In this document: piece after piece, positions 1 to 9,304 of the stretch | Layout: each line of letters starts with the position of its first letter | Position numbering within the stretch: position 1 is the first letter of the stretch | Assembly (NCBI GenBank): GCA_030644725.1 | Contig: CP130629.1 | Span: 2,798,501 to 2,862,500 of the forward strand | DNA length: 64,000 nucleotides | Reading direction: 5' to 3' | Source of the DNA: Candidatus Electrothrix communis | GTDB taxonomy: Bacteria > Desulfobacterota > Desulfobulbia > Desulfobulbales > Desulfobulbaceae | Made by a program: the position numbers and the translations under genes | Notes under the pieces: generated by a model | The model's input: only the letters and a program-made list of their open reading frames with translations | What the model was told of the DNA's origin: nothing | Database searches by the model: none

Positions 1-402
1 GAACGCGAGACACTCGAAGCGGTCATTCAAGCACGTAACGTAGCAGTCAATGCGGGGCAGCAAGCGGCCGCCAACCCCGGAGATCCCGCAACCATGCAGT
101 CATTGGGGAGTGCTGAAGGCCAGCTTACAGGCGCCTTGGGCCGGTTGTTCGCATTGTCGGAAAACTATCCCGACCTGAAGGCCAGTCAGAATATGATGTC
201 GCTCCAGGAAGAACTCTCATCAACCGAGAATAAGGTAGCTTTTGCCCGCCAAGCCTACAACGATTCGGTGATGAGTTACAACACCGCACGCGAGACTTTT
301 CCCAATGTCATTTTTGCTGGCATATTCAAGTTTCAGGAAGCAAATCTCTTCGAGATTGAAGAGGAGCAACAGCGTGAAGCACCGAAGGTTGCATTTGATT
401 AA
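1..402 (+). CDS. lemA: LemA family protein, C-terminal part (gene starts before window)
   Basis: The frame is open from base 1, so the N-terminus, including the expected membrane anchor, lies outside the window. The 133 visible residues are helical and end in the family's typical tail: a run with Y-N-x-S-V-x-x-Y-N followed by a short F-P-x-x-x-x-A segment with phenylalanines and an acidic end. LemA proteins are membrane-anchored helical bundles of unclear biochemical role. The HtpX-like protease gene begins 22 bp downstream on the same strand, a neighbourhood often seen for lemA, which supports both calls. The partial sequence limits what can be said about topology. Confidence 0.9.
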   Translation, partial: ERETLEAVIQARNVAVNAGQQAAANPGDPATMQSLGSAEGQLTGALGRLFALSENYPDLKASQNMMSLQEELSSTENKVAFARQAYNDSVMSYNTARETFPNVIFAGIFKFQEANLFEIEEEQQREAPKVAFD

Positions 403-424
403 TCATTACAACGGGGAGTCGATC

Positions 425-2404
425 ATGGATTTTTTTGAGCAGCAGGATGATGCCCGACGACGTACCAGCAGACTGATCTTGCTCTTCTCCCTTGCTGTAG
501 TGGGGATCATCGTGGCGGTTTATGTCGTCGTGGTGTTTGCTCTGAATATGCAGGGCAGTAACGCTAAGCATCTCGGAAGCGTACTGCCCTTTTCCAAGTC
601 GTTTTTGAACCCGGAGCTGTTCCTTCTTGTCGCGTTGAGCACCTCGGGACTGATTTTCCTGAGCAGTCTCTATAAAATCGCGCAGCTTTCTTCCGGCGGT
701 GAAGTCGTGGCGCTGATGATGGACGGTCGTCTGGTTGATTCGCAAACGGAGGATTTGGCTGAACGGAGATTGTTGAACATCACTGAAGAAATGGCCCTGG
801 CCTCAGGTGTACCCGTTCCTCCCGTATATGTGATGGATAATGAACCGAACATCAACGCGTTTGCGGCAGGGCACGAACCGGGCGACGCAGTCATCGGCGT
901 GTCAGCAGGCAGTCTCAAATATCTCGACCGGGATGAGCTGCAAGGGGTGATTGCCCACGAGTTCAGCCATATTCTTAATGGTGACATGCGTCTGAACCTC
1001 CGCCTGATCGGAATTTTGCACGGTATCCTTGTGCTGGCAATTATCGGCTGGCGCGTGATTCACCTGATGAGATTCTCAGGAGGAAGTCGTAACAAGAAGG
1101 GGGATAATGCAGGCATGGCGATCTTGCTCGTCGGTGTCGGACTGTTAGGCGTCGGTTCCATAGGGTTATTGTTCGGCAAGCTGATTAAGAGTGCTGTATC
1201 TCGGCAACGCGAGTACCTAGCTGATGCATCAGCAGTCCAGTTCACCCGGCTTCCGGACGGCATCGCTGGCGCGTTGAAGAAGATTGGTGGCCGACCGGAG
1301 ACCTCGGAAATCAAAGATGCACATGCCGAAGAAATCAGCCACATGTTTTTCGGCAGTGCTTTTGGCAGTCATAATGCTCAATTCTTTGCAACGCATCCAC
1401 CGCTGGTTGATCGGATTCAGCGCATTGACCCTTCGTTCAAAGGGCAGTTCCCGGAGCGGGTTGAGCCGGTAAAGATTACGCGTACCTCTCTCAATGATGA
1501 AGTACAGACGAAATCAAAGCCGAGCAAACCCGCCGGAGCCATCCTCCCAGCAGGTACGCCCACACCCGTCGATCCTACCGGCGTACTGGGGCAGATAGGA
1601 CTGCCGGATATGGATAAAATTCATTATACAGCGATGCTGTTGGAAAGCATACCGGAGCCGCTGCGTAATGCAGCTCACGAGCCGTACGGGGCACGAGCCG
1701 TGATTTACGCAATGTTGCTTGACCGCGATGCAGCGATGCGCAGGCAGCAGCTGGACACATTACGACCGAAAGCTGAGGCACTTTCGTATCAAGAGACGGA
1801 ACGCATGGCTCTTCGGATTGACCAGTTGCCCAATTCGGCCCGACTGCCATTGGTCGAGACGACGTTTCCGGCACTCAAAAAGCTTTCTCAGGAGCAGTAT
1901 GGCCGGTTCAGGAAGAACGTCAAAAGCCTGATACAGGCCGATGAAAAAGTAGATCTGCTGGAATACACAGTACACATAATGCTGCTGCGAAACCTGGATG
2001 TTCATTTTGGGTTAACCAAGCCAGTGGCTGTTCGACATCGACGACTCAATCCGCTACTGCCGTCATTGATTCGCCTTCTCTCAATGCTGGCTTATGGGGG
2101 CCAGACAGACGAGGAGGAGGTACAACGGGCTTTTAACAAGGGGATGAGTCAAATCGAACGAACCGGTACGCTGTTAGCCAAGACAGATTGCCCATTGGAT
2201 AAGTTGGACACCACGTTGAGTATCCTGGCCGAGGCCGCCCCGAGCGTAAAAAAACAGATTTTCGCTGCCTGTGTGGCCTGCGTGGCTGCTGACGGCAAAA
2301 TCACTCCTCGCGAGGGCGAACTGCTTCATGCCGTGGCAGCCAACCTGGGTCTGCCAATGCCACCATTGAAGGCCATCGGCCATGACAGGGTAAAACCATC
2401 GTAA
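425..2404 (+). CDS. M48 family (HtpX-like) membrane zinc metalloprotease with TerB-like C-terminal tail
   Basis: A 659-residue protein. The start is the ATG after a GGGAG ribosome site; an upstream in-frame extension would overlap lemA and is unlikely. Two membrane segments lie near residues 17-45 and 60-82. The zinc motif HEFSH is at 178-182, two hydrophobic segments follow, and the third ligand is the Glu in R-E-Y-L-A-D-A near 263. This is the M48B architecture used for quality control of membrane proteins. HtpX is usually about 290 residues. Here about 330 extra residues follow, ending in a segment with A-A-D-G-K-I-T-P-R-E-G-E that resembles TerB-like domains. It is probably co-transcribed with lemA. 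The tail's function is unknown. Confidence 0.88.
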   Translation: MDFFEQQDDARRRTSRLILLFSLAVVGIIVAVYVVVVFALNMQGSNAKHLGSVLPFSKSFLNPELFLLVALSTSGLIFLSSLYKIAQLSSGGEVVALMMDGRLVDSQTEDLAERRLLNITEEMALASGVPVPPVYVMDNEPNINAFAAGHEPGDAVIGVSAGSLKYLDRDELQGVIAHEFSHILNGDMRLNLRLIGILHGILVLAIIGWRVIHLMRFSGGSRNKKGDNAGMAILLVGVGLLGVGSIGLLFGKLIKSAVSRQREYLADASAVQFTRLPDGIAGALKKIGGRPETSEIKDAHAEEISHMFFGSAFGSHNAQFFATHPPLVDRIQRIDPSFKGQFPERVEPVKITRTSLNDEVQTKSKPSKPAGAILPAGTPTPVDPTGVLGQIGLPDMDKIHYTAMLLESIPEPLRNAAHEPYGARAVIYAMLLDRDAAMRRQQLDTLRPKAEALSYQETERMALRIDQLPNSARLPLVETTFPALKKLSQEQYGRFRKNVKSLIQADEKVDLLEYTVHIMLLRNLDVHFGLTKPVAVRHRRLNPLLPSLIRLLSMLAYGGQTDEEEVQRAFNKGMSQIERTGTLLAKTDCPLDKLDTTLSILAEAAPSVKKQIFAACVACVAADGKITPREGELLHAVAANLGLPMPPLKAIGHDRVKPS

Positions 2405-2489
2405 TGATTGATGAATTGACACTGAAAAACACAATATTTTTTTGAAATGATCCGGTATACGAAGGGAATCTTTTTTATGAGGCGGTATA

Positions 2490-3305
2490 ATGATTAATCT
2501 GATCCAGCAGCTGGACCCGGTTATGCAGGCGTTTTTGGCAACCCTCTTTACCTGGGCCGTGACAACCGCAGGGGCGGCAGTCGTCTTTTTCACGAAAACA
2601 GTCAATCAGAGGTTTATGGACGCAATGCTCGGCTTTGCTGCCGGAGTAATGATCGCCGCAAGTTTCTGGTCGCTGCTCGCGCCTGGCCTGGAAATGGCTG
2701 AACAACTCGGGCATACTCCTTGGCTGACGGCAGTCATCGGTTTTATGGGAGGGGGTATTTTTATGCGGCTGATTGATTACTTTCTGCCCCATCTGCATCC
2801 CGGTTTTGATCTAAAAAACAGTGAAGGAGTAAAAACCTCGTGGCAGCGCAGCACTCTGCTGGTTCTTGCCATAACCCTGCACAATATTCCGGAGGGATTA
2901 GCGGTCGGAGTCGCCTTCGGCGCAGTAGCAGCCGGCCTGCCAGCCGCCACTATCGGCGGGGCTATTGCCTTGGCTATCGGCATCGGTATTCAAAATTTTC
3001 CTGAAGGTGCTGTTGTGGCAATGCCCCTCAGGAGAGAAGGGTTGAGCAAGAGGAAAAGTTTTTTTCTGGGAATGGCCTCCGGTCTGGTCGAGCCTGTTGC
3101 GGGCGTGATCGGAGCAATTTTTGTATTGAAAATACAGAATATTCTTCCCTATGCACTTTGTTTTTCCGCCGGTGCCATGATTTTTGTTGTTGTGGAGGAA
3201 CTGATCCCGGAATCGCAGCGGATTGAGGCGAATATTGATCTGGTCACCATGATGACTCTGATCGGCTTTTCAGTGATGATGGTCCTTGATGTGGCATTAG
3301 GGTGA
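2490..3305 (+). CDS. ZIP family divalent metal transporter
   Basis: A 271-residue polytopic membrane protein with about eight hydrophobic segments. The two ZIP metal-site motifs are clear: H-N-I-P-E-G at residues 131-136 in TM4 and N-F-P-E-G in TM5. The length and the bacterial GufA/ZupT-like layout fit uptake of zinc, iron or manganese across the inner membrane; the exact metal cannot be read from sequence. It follows the protease gene by 85 bp on the same strand. A weak AT-rich stretch sits between them, so it may have its own promoter. The next gene is convergent. Confidence 0.9.
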   Translation: MINLIQQLDPVMQAFLATLFTWAVTTAGAAVVFFTKTVNQRFMDAMLGFAAGVMIAASFWSLLAPGLEMAEQLGHTPWLTAVIGFMGGGIFMRLIDYFLPHLHPGFDLKNSEGVKTSWQRSTLLVLAITLHNIPEGLAVGVAFGAVAAGLPAATIGGAIALAIGIGIQNFPEGAVVAMPLRREGLSKRKSFFLGMASGLVEPVAGVIGAIFVLKIQNILPYALCFSAGAMIFVVVEELIPESQRIEANIDLVTMMTLIGFSVMMVLDVALG

Positions 3306-3361
3306 GCGTTCGGCTGGAATATTTAGGAATCCCCCAAAAAATAAAATTCCTCGAGAATTAG

Positions 3362-3787
3362 CTAAGCAAGCTCATAGACCATTCGGAAAAGAATACGGCT
3401 TCCCTCAGGCTTATTCATATCAAAAAACTCTATTCTGATCTGCGTCTTCGAACGCCAGGCGCGGTAGACGTTACACTGCGCTAAGGCATGCTCCTGCTCT
3501 GTGGCATCCTCCATGCGCGAAAGGTCGTCCCGGACCATATGTAGCAGGCCCTTTTCGTGGCGAGGCACCATATCAAAGGAAACAAGGGAGGCTCGGATTT
3601 CCAGACACGCATGTGATTTTGATGGTAGAGGACTGGTGCCTGATAAATGATCCTTCGGTTCCTGTAGCACACCGATTCCTTGACCTAAACACACCTCTTT
3701 CTCACAGCCTACGAGCAGTTTAACTGATCTTCCGGTCTCAGCTATTCTGTACTTCATTTCCTGGCAACCAACAACCCGGGCAAGCAT
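3362..3787 (-). CDS. Hypothetical protein coupled to endonuclease I gene
   Basis: I do not recognise this 141-residue protein. It lacks a signal peptide or membrane segment and has several cysteines and a mixed alpha/beta pattern. The main support that it is real is its start. Its ATG shares a base with the stop of the upstream endonuclease gene (TAATG on the minus strand), the usual layout for translational coupling. A second ATG eleven codons in is a possible alternative start. Being coupled to an exported nuclease, it could be an inhibitor or accessory factor, but nothing in the sequence proves that. Confidence 0.6.
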   Translation of the reverse strand: MLARVVGCQEMKYRIAETGRSVKLLVGCEKEVCLGQGIGVLQEPKDHLSGTSPLPSKSHACLEIRASLVSFDMVPRHEKGLLHMVRDDLSRMEDATEQEHALAQCNVYRAWRSKTQIRIEFFDMNKPEGSRILFRMVYELA

Positions 3788-4680
3788 TACAGTCCGGCCT
3801 TCTGGCAGGCGTTGGCCACGATCATATTCCTGTTACCTTGGATCTTCTCAATCATCCGGGCACGCTCGCACTCCCACATGTCCACCGGGTCCATCCTGTT
3901 CCACGCTTCAAAGAGCTTGACGTTCTTCCCCGAAATCACTCCGCGCTGGTAGGCTGATTCCATATACATGTAGGTACGGGCGATGTCACCATACTTTTCA
4001 TCCGGCGGCTCAACCTTCTGGTCTTCAATTTCCACATTGCAGCTGCCGTACTCACGCAGCTCGCCTTGCAGCATGGCATAGCTGTAGTTGCTACGGTCGC
4101 CGTTGACCTCACCGATGGCCGGGACAAGATTGTACATATCTGCCGCCATGAGCTTAAACTGTTCATTGACTTTGGATGCGCATCGACGGCCTGCGTATGA
4201 CTGGCCCTTGCTGCCCACACAGTCTGGGTGACCGTCGCGCCACTCCACAAAGCTCTGGCCAAAGGCTTCTGCCGGAACAATATGTTCCCATTCGACCCGG
4301 TTGGATCTGCTCTCATTCGTGCGGAAATGAAAGCCGCTGGTGCTATGGTCGAGCGTGAAATCTTCGTCAAAACTACTGCCGCAGTAGAAAGTAGTGAAGT
4401 ACCCGGCTTTGATGTAGAGTTTCTTGAGCCGTGTCTTGGAGGTGGAAAAAGAGGTGATTGTGCTGTTTCCTTCTGTTACAGGCAGGTTCTTGATAGCGAC
4501 CGTGCTGCTACCGCTGTTTTGCTCAGGATAGAAAACCGTATGAAGGGCGGGTGGAATATACTCCCGTAGTAGTTCCGGCGTGTTGCCTTTAAAGATCAGG
4601 AACGCCCCGGCAACAAGGATGATCAGAAGGGTGGTGACAATACTTTTCAACGAATTGGATTTCTTTTTTCGTGCAGCCAT
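3787..4680 (-). CDS. Endonuclease I (EndA/Dns-like) with N-terminal membrane anchor or signal
   Basis: A 297-residue member of the endonuclease I family, nonspecific nucleases acting outside the cytoplasm. A hydrophobic segment at residues 14-30 follows a lysine-rich N-terminus, so it is either exported or anchored in the inner membrane. The catalytic beta-beta-alpha-metal motif is visible as W-E-H-I-V-P with H133, and the downstream family block D-M-Y-N-L-V-P-x-x-G-x-x-N-G-D-R-S-N-Y lies at about 181-199. Paired cysteines (C100, C154, C167) suggest disulfides. Length fits Vvn/EndA plus an extended, less conserved N-terminus. The downstream hypothetical gene overlaps its stop codon. Confidence 0.88.
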   Translation of the reverse strand: MAARKKKSNSLKSIVTTLLIILVAGAFLIFKGNTPELLREYIPPALHTVFYPEQNSGSSTVAIKNLPVTEGNSTITSFSTSKTRLKKLYIKAGYFTTFYCGSSFDEDFTLDHSTSGFHFRTNESRSNRVEWEHIVPAEAFGQSFVEWRDGHPDCVGSKGQSYAGRRCASKVNEQFKLMAADMYNLVPAIGEVNGDRSNYSYAMLQGELREYGSCNVEIEDQKVEPPDEKYGDIARTYMYMESAYQRGVISGKNVKLFEAWNRMDPVDMWECERARMIEKIQGNRNMIVANACQKAGL

Positions 4681-5015
4681 GCGGGATTCTCCTGATTGAT
4701 TGTTTTTCTTCGGTCAGACGCAGCTGAGAGCTTGATGGACGTCATTATACAGCAAGCCGTCCTCTATTGATAGGGCGTAGGGCCATTTATTAACAGGAAG
4801 TATGCGCGATGCAGCATTGCCTTCAGTATTGCCTTTAGTACTGCCTTTAGCAATGACTGGAAGGCGTTGCGGCCAGCCTGTCATAACTGCATGCAACTGC
4901 TTATTGACAAGAAGATTTCATTCCTGTTACCCTTGCACAGGGAATCCTTCCTCCCAGAACCCTATCTGCTAACACATCAATCTTTCCCCCTTTTCCTGAG
5001 TACTATGGTGAACAA
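4681..5015. other. Gene-poor stretch upstream of endonuclease I gene
   Basis: No convincing gene. It should hold the promoter of the leftward endonuclease I gene. It contains three tandem 12-bp units (4816-4851), described separately. A 60-codon leftward frame here has low-complexity content and no good ribosome site, and was not called. Confidence 0.5.
4816..4851. repeat. Three tandem 12-bp units
   Basis: Three adjacent imperfect copies of ATTGCCTTTAGT lie at 4816-4827, 4828-4839 and 4840-4851, differing by one to two bases each. It may be simple slippage; no function is evident. Confidence 0.7.
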
Positions 5016-5141
5016 ATGATCCAGATCGATCAATGTAAAAATGCCTTCCAAGCAGCGGCGCATGATGCCTTTGCCTACGAGGCCGCCTCTTTGAATCAGG
5101 TGCTGTTCGTTACCGATAGTGCCGAGCAAAGCAGAGCCTGA
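5016..5141 (+). CDS. Putative 41-residue small protein overlapping the U32 start
   Basis: A short frame of 41 codons whose TGA shares a base with the ATG of the U32 gene (TGATG). The residue mix is protein-like: polar N-terminus with I-Q-I-D-Q, an alanine-rich amphipathic middle, and a V-L-F-V-T-D strand. There is no strong ribosome site before the ATG, which weakens the case. It could be a leader ORF that couples translation of the U32 gene or a relic of a longer gene. No family was recognised. Confidence 0.3.
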   Translation: MIQIDQCKNAFQAAAHDAFAYEAASLNQVLFVTDSAEQSRA

Positions 5142-7405
5142 TGAACATTGAATTACTGGCACCTGGAGGAGACATTGATTGCATAAAAGCCGCAATTATA
5201 GCCGGGGCAGATGCCATATATTGTGGCCTTGATAAATTTAATGCGAGAAACCGGGCTCAGAATATAGCTTTTGCAGATTTACATGGGATTTTAAGACTGG
5301 CCCATGCAAATGATTGTCAGGTTTTCCTCACCCTTAATATCATTATAGTTGAGAGCGAAATCCCGACCCTTATCCGTTTACTCAACAAATTAGTTAAGAC
5401 CAAGATTGATGGCGTCATTGTTCAGGATTTTGGCATGCTGTATCTCCTTGGAAAATATTTTCCAGGGCTTAACATCCATGCCTCCACCCAGCTGACAACC
5501 CATAATGCAGGCCAGATAAAATTTTTAAGCAAACTCAAGGCCACCCGAGTTAACCTCTCACGGGAGCTTAGCCTTCACGAGATACAATCATTAGCTTCTG
5601 TTGGACATGAAAACAATATGTTAACGGAAGTGTTTGTCCACGGTTCTTACTGCATCTCTTTTTCAGGGCTTTGTTATTTCAGTTCGGTGCATGGAGGAAA
5701 ATCAGGGAACCGGGGCAGATGCAGTCAACCGTGTCGAGATCAATATATAACGACAACTGTAGGAAAAGACTTCCCCCTTAATCTGAAAGATAATTCAGCC
5801 TATGCTGATCTCCAGGAACTGGCTGATGCTGGGGTTGACTCGGTTAAGATTGAAGGAAGAATAAAAAAGTTTCATTACGTCTATACGGTGGTCAAGGCCT
5901 GGAAAAAACAACTCATCAGGCTTGCTCAGCACGATAAGCTCATTACAGATAAAGATGAGCTCCACCAGGTCTTTAACCGAGAGTTTTCAAACGGATTTTT
6001 AGCGAGAGATATCAATAAAAGCATGTTTATTGATAATTCACGGGATAATTCGGCAATACGTCGTGCAGAAATAAAAGGCGGCTGCACCGATGAAAACATA
6101 CAACAGGCTAAAAGAGAACTCTATGATCTGAAAACAGAAATAATACAGACTGTTCAAAAGGACATTGCACGATTAAGCATCGCAAAAGCACCTTTAACAC
6201 TCGTTGTTTCAGGGGAAGTTGGTTCACCTTTAAAAATAGTTGTAAAAACGCCAGACACTTCATTTGCTGTTCTTTCAGACAGCCTTGCCCAAAAGAACAG
6301 GCACTGTGCGCAAGGTCTCAATGCTCAGATACTCTTAGAAAAATTTAAAGCCTTAAATGATACAGAGTATTTCATTCAGCATATAGATGGAGAACATCTT
6401 CAAGACGATCTTTTCATACCTTTCAAAGATATTGCAATCATACAGAAAAAAATATTATTTATCTTAAATGATTCAAAAAAAACTTTTCCCCCTGTGGACG
6501 TCCCTCTCTTGAAAAAGCCGCAGAACCTCAGCATACAACCCACGCTTTCTTTGCTCATATCGTCAGCAAGGGACCTGCATCATCTGACCAGCCTAATTAA
6601 GAGCAATGCAATTGAAGCAGATATATATTTTCAACTTCCTCAGAGTTTTAAAAGTAAATGCGCTGAGTTTATAGAAATTTTCGAGGCTTATAATATAAGC
6701 CCCTGGTTCCCCGCTGTTTTGATCGAAGAAGACTACCGTGATGCCGTAAAATTTTTGCACCAGCTGCAACCTCAACGACCTCAACATATTGTAACAGATA
6801 ATACCGGCATAGCCTACGAAGCCTATCAAAAGGGAATTGCTTGGAGAGCAGGCCCCTCTCTGAATATTGTTAATTCCTTTAGCCTGTTATGTTTAAAAGA
6901 GCATTTCAACTGCTCCGGTGCATTTATTTCAAATGAGATCAGCAAGATCCAGATAAAGAGTATCAAAAAACCTGAGAATTTCAAACTGTACTACAGTATC
7001 TATCATCCGATTAACCTCGTAACGAGCAGACAATGCCTGTTTCATCAGGTCACAGGATGTCATAAAGATAGGATTGATGCTCACTGCAAACACTGTGAAA
7101 AAACTTCATCAATCAAGAATTTGAAGGGGAGGACTCTTTTTCTTGAAAAAACAAAAGGAAACTATCATTGTATCTATAATGAGGTTAATTTTTTAAATAC
7201 TGATATTGTTACTGATGTGCCGAATCTTTTTTCCAGTTTCTTTATTGATTTAAGAAATATCACAACCAAGACCAACAGAGAAGTGGATACATCAACATTG
7301 ATTAAACTTTTTAAAAATCATCTTAACGGCAATGTCGACGCAGTAAAAAACCTCAGGCAAAGCCTTCGCCCCACAACAGACATGCAATATAAAAAAGGAA
7401 TCTAA
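5141..7405 (+). CDS. Large U32 family protein (RlhA/YdcP-like, possible rRNA/tRNA hydroxylation factor)
   Basis: A 754-residue U32 protein. The N-terminus (L-A-P-G-G-D, then A-D-A-I-Y-C-G-L) is the usual TIM-barrel opening. The signature at about 165-195 reads [15 protein letters not shown] followed by R-C-S-Q-P-C. These four cysteines bind an Fe-S cluster in characterised relatives. C171 and H167 are in place. More cysteines lie near the C-terminus (G-C-H, H-C-K-H-C). Size and C-terminal extension resemble RlhA, which makes 5-hydroxycytidine in 23S rRNA, more than the shorter TrhP. Specific substrate is therefore an inference. The gene is noticeably more AT-rich than its neighbours. Confidence 0.82.
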   Translation: MNIELLAPGGDIDCIKAAIIAGADAIYCGLDKFNARNRAQNIAFADLHGILRLAHANDCQVFLTLNIIIVESEIPTLIRLLNKLVKTKIDGVIVQDFGMLYLLGKYFPGLNIHASTQLTTHNAGQIKFLSKLKATRVNLSRELSLHEIQSLASVGHENNMLTEVFVHGSYCISFSGLCYFSSVHGGKSGNRGRCSQPCRDQYITTTVGKDFPLNLKDNSAYADLQELADAGVDSVKIEGRIKKFHYVYTVVKAWKKQLIRLAQHDKLITDKDELHQVFNREFSNGFLARDINKSMFIDNSRDNSAIRRAEIKGGCTDENIQQAKRELYDLKTEIIQTVQKDIARLSIAKAPLTLVVSGEVGSPLKIVVKTPDTSFAVLSDSLAQKNRHCAQGLNAQILLEKFKALNDTEYFIQHIDGEHLQDDLFIPFKDIAIIQKKILFILNDSKKTFPPVDVPLLKKPQNLSIQPTLSLLISSARDLHHLTSLIKSNAIEADIYFQLPQSFKSKCAEFIEIFEAYNISPWFPAVLIEEDYRDAVKFLHQLQPQRPQHIVTDNTGIAYEAYQKGIAWRAGPSLNIVNSFSLLCLKEHFNCSGAFISNEISKIQIKSIKKPENFKLYYSIYHPINLVTSRQCLFHQVTGCHKDRIDAHCKHCEKTSSIKNLKGRTLFLEKTKGNYHCIYNEVNFLNTDIVTDVPNLFSSFFIDLRNITTKTNREVDTSTLIKLFKNHLNGNVDAVKNLRQSLRPTTDMQYKKGI

Positions 7406-7428
7406 ATCTCAAAAAAACAGCTCTCCTT

Positions 7429-7716
7429 ATGAATGAAGAACAAACGAGTGAAGAACAAAATAACGACCCCTTGCACGGTGTAACGTTAAAGGACATGGTT
7501 ACGTACCTTGTTGATTGTTACGGCTGGGATAAATTGGGAGATTGGACAAGGATACGATGCTTTATCATCAATCCTACGCTGAACTCCAGTCTTAAATTCC
7601 TCCGAAGAACACCTTGGGCGAGGACAAAAGTTGAAAACTTATACGTTGTCACCAAATGGAATCAACAGCATAAAGCGAAAAGGGGAGGCAGGTCGAGATC
7701 GGAGTCATCATCATAA
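7429..7716 (+). CDS. VF530 family (DUF2132) DNA-binding protein
   Basis: A 95-residue protein. It carries the family's hallmark blocks: H-G-V-T-L-K-D-M near residue 16, Y-G-W-D-K-L-G, R-C-F-I-I-N-P, then [17 protein letters not shown]. VF530 proteins are small, basic, double-helical proteins thought to bind DNA; their role is poorly known. The C-terminal tail is rich in Arg and Ser. It starts 23 bp after the U32 gene on the same strand and may be co-transcribed. Confidence 0.9.
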   Translation: MNEEQTSEEQNNDPLHGVTLKDMVTYLVDCYGWDKLGDWTRIRCFIINPTLNSSLKFLRRTPWARTKVENLYVVTKWNQQHKAKRGGRSRSESSS

Positions 7717-7775
7717 TGATCTGATCAGGGAGAGCCGCATTACATGCTGCTCTCCTTGGCGTTACTGCTCAGATA

Positions 7776-7804
7776 GCAGGCATTCGTCTGAGGAAAATGC
7801 CTGC
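7776..7804. terminator. Hairpin between convergent VF530 and tpx genes
   Basis: A perfect 9-bp inverted repeat (GCAGGCATT with AATGCCTGC, 11-nt loop). A second, weaker hairpin (GGAGAGC at 7729, GCTCTCC at 7749) lies just before it. The position between convergent genes suggests a shared terminator, though no strong T-run follows. Confidence 0.5.
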
Positions 7805-7836
7805 GTTTCGGTACGGTCAAGAAACTCTGTTCATTT

Positions 7837-8337
7837 TTATGACAGGCTGGCGAGCGCTTTCTGGTAATCCGGCTCTTCAGCGATTTCAGAAACCAGCTGC
7901 GTATAAATCACCTTTCCTTCCTCATCAATCACAACAATCGCCCTGGCAAAAAGTCCCGCCAGAGCGCTGTCAATAATACGGACGCCGTAGTCCTTACCGA
8001 AAGCGTCTGACCGCAATTCTGAAGCTGAAATAACGCTCTCCAGACCTTCTGCGCCGCAGAAACGGGCAAGGGCAAAAGGCAGATCCCTTGAAATGCAGAG
8101 CACTTCTGTGTTTTCAAGTTTGCCCGCTTCATCATTAAACCGGCGGACACTGGTTGCACATACCGGGGTGTCTATGCTGGGAAAAATATTGAGCACGAGC
8201 TTCTTTCCCTTATAATCAGCTAAGGAAGCGTCACTCATGTCAGTCTTTGTTAAGGTGAAATCAGGTGCGGCTTGTCCTACGGCTGGTAGCTCACCTGCCG
8301 TGTTGACCGGTGTTCCTTGAAACGTAACTTGTGCCAT
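7837..8337 (-). CDS. tpx: Thiol peroxidase (atypical 2-Cys peroxiredoxin)
   Basis: A 166-residue protein aligned end to end with Tpx. The peroxidatic cysteine is C60 in P-S-I-D-T-P-V-C, and the resolving cysteine is C94 in A-R-F-C-G-A-E-G. These positions and spacing match E. coli Tpx (C61/C95). It reduces hydrogen peroxide and alkyl hydroperoxides using thioredoxin. No signal peptide is seen, so it is cytoplasmic as called, although in E. coli it was first described from the periplasm. It is monocistronic and convergent with the VF530 gene. Confidence 0.96.
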   Translation of the reverse strand: MAQVTFQGTPVNTAGELPAVGQAAPDFTLTKTDMSDASLADYKGKKLVLNIFPSIDTPVCATSVRRFNDEAGKLENTEVLCISRDLPFALARFCGAEGLESVISASELRSDAFGKDYGVRIIDSALAGLFARAIVVIDEEGKVIYTQLVSEIAEEPDYQKALASLS

Positions 8338-8842
8338 TGTGCTGTTCCTCCTGTTGAATGAATATATTTGAGCGGTTGATGGTTGGAGTACAAAAGATAA
8401 AAAGAAACGACCAAACTCGCTGGCAGTAGACTGCCGAGTAGCCTGTTAGCCTGTTGGTGCGTCTTGTTAGGATTCAGCTCTTTGTTAAAGAAACTTTTAA
8501 AGAAAAACAAACAGTTTTAGGCAGAAAAAGTCAAGGAGAAACAGCAGGCGGAGTATTTCTTACTCATGCCGCAGGGGATCAATAGTGGGTAAATTGGGGG
8601 ACACTCGATTCGGCGAGGAAATAAGCGAAATACTCGGGCATCACGTGCTCTAGGGAAAGCCGGGCGACCGAGGAAGAAATCTGTTATTGGCAAATGTAAT
8701 AAATAAAAAAATGTGACCTGTCCCTAATTTTACACGTACTTTCTTAAAAAATAGCCCTTGTAGGAGAAGTGGAACAACGGTAAAATATCCTTACTTGAAA
8801 AAAAGGTAACAAATCGCAACCACATACAAAAGGAGAGCTGCT
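8338..8842. other. Gene-poor stretch with transposon debris
   Basis: About 500 bp between the divergent tpx and Uma2 genes. It holds the tpx promoter side, then the 3' remnant of a Y1-type transposase gene (8600-8706). Just after this remnant is a segment with TGACCTGTCCCTAAT, a sequence I associate with ends of REP-associated transposase genes. No intact gene. Confidence 0.6.
8600..8706 (+). pseudogene. 3' remnant of a Y1 (REP-associated/IS200-like) transposase gene
   Basis: The frame from 8600 encodes F-G-E-E-I-S-E-I-L-G-H-H-V before a TAG stop. The frame shifted by one then gives G-K-A-G-R-P-R-K-K and ends at TAA. An F-x-E-E-I-x-x-x-L-G stretch followed by G-K-x-G-R-P-R-K is the usual C-terminus of REP-associated tyrosine transposases. 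Only this end survives, with a frameshift, so it is dead. The identification is from memory of family C-termini. Confidence 0.5.
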
Positions 8843-9304
8843 ATGGATTGGGCCGCAGTAATCAACAATCCCTTTCTACAAAACCTGCCCTTCAAGATCG
8901 AACTCAATAAATGGGGACAGGTTTTGATGACTCCGGCAAGTAACAGCCACGGAAGACATCAATTCAACGTTGGTGACAGGATAAAAACCGGAAAAAAGGG
9001 TCACGGACAGGTCATCATGGAGTGCTCGATCCAAACCAGCCAAGGCGTTAAAGTGGCGGATGTCGCCTGGGCCAGTGAAGAATTTATCAAAGAAAACGGT
9101 TTTGTCACCCCGTATTCAATGGCCCCGGAAATTTGCGTCGAAATCATCTCTCCCTCGAATTCAAAGGGAGAAATCGAAGAAAAAATTGAATTATATCTGG
9201 CCAAGGGCGCACATGAGGTTTGGATTGTCAATGATAAAGGAAAAACTCGCTACTACAAATACAAAGGAGAGATTCCTAAATCCTCAGAAGTCTCGACCGA
9301 TTAA
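8843..9304 (+). CDS. Uma2 family (DUF820) PD-(D/E)XK nuclease-like protein
   Basis: A 153-residue protein with a strong ribosome site (AAAGGAG) before the ATG. The Uma2 core is visible: V-K-V-A-D-V-A-W with D73, then A-P-E-I-C-V-E-I-I-S-P-S-N with E100, then a helix with E-K-I-E-L-Y-L and a strand H-E-V-W-I-V. These correspond to the acidic residues of the restriction-endonuclease-like fold. The family is expanded in cyanobacteria and some Desulfobacterota; its targets are unknown. It is shorter than the usual 180-200 residues because the N-terminal arm is short. It stands alone, between transposon debris on both sides. Confidence 0.85.
   Translation: MDWAAVINNPFLQNLPFKIELNKWGQVLMTPASNSHGRHQFNVGDRIKTGKKGHGQVIMECSIQTSQGVKVADVAWASEEFIKENGFVTPYSMAPEICVEIISPSNSKGEIEEKIELYLAKGAHEVWIVNDKGKTRYYKYKGEIPKSSEVSTD

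Noticed and set aside
305..424. N-terminal extension of the HtpX-like protease back to 305
   Set aside because: It overlaps the lemA end, has no family sequence, and the ATG at 425 has a good ribosome site.
4816..4851. CRISPR-like array
   Set aside because: The units are adjacent, only 12 bp, with no spacers.
4714..4896. 60-codon leftward frame in the endonuclease upstream region
   Set aside because: Spans the 12-bp tandem repeats, has no ribosome site and no recognisable domain.
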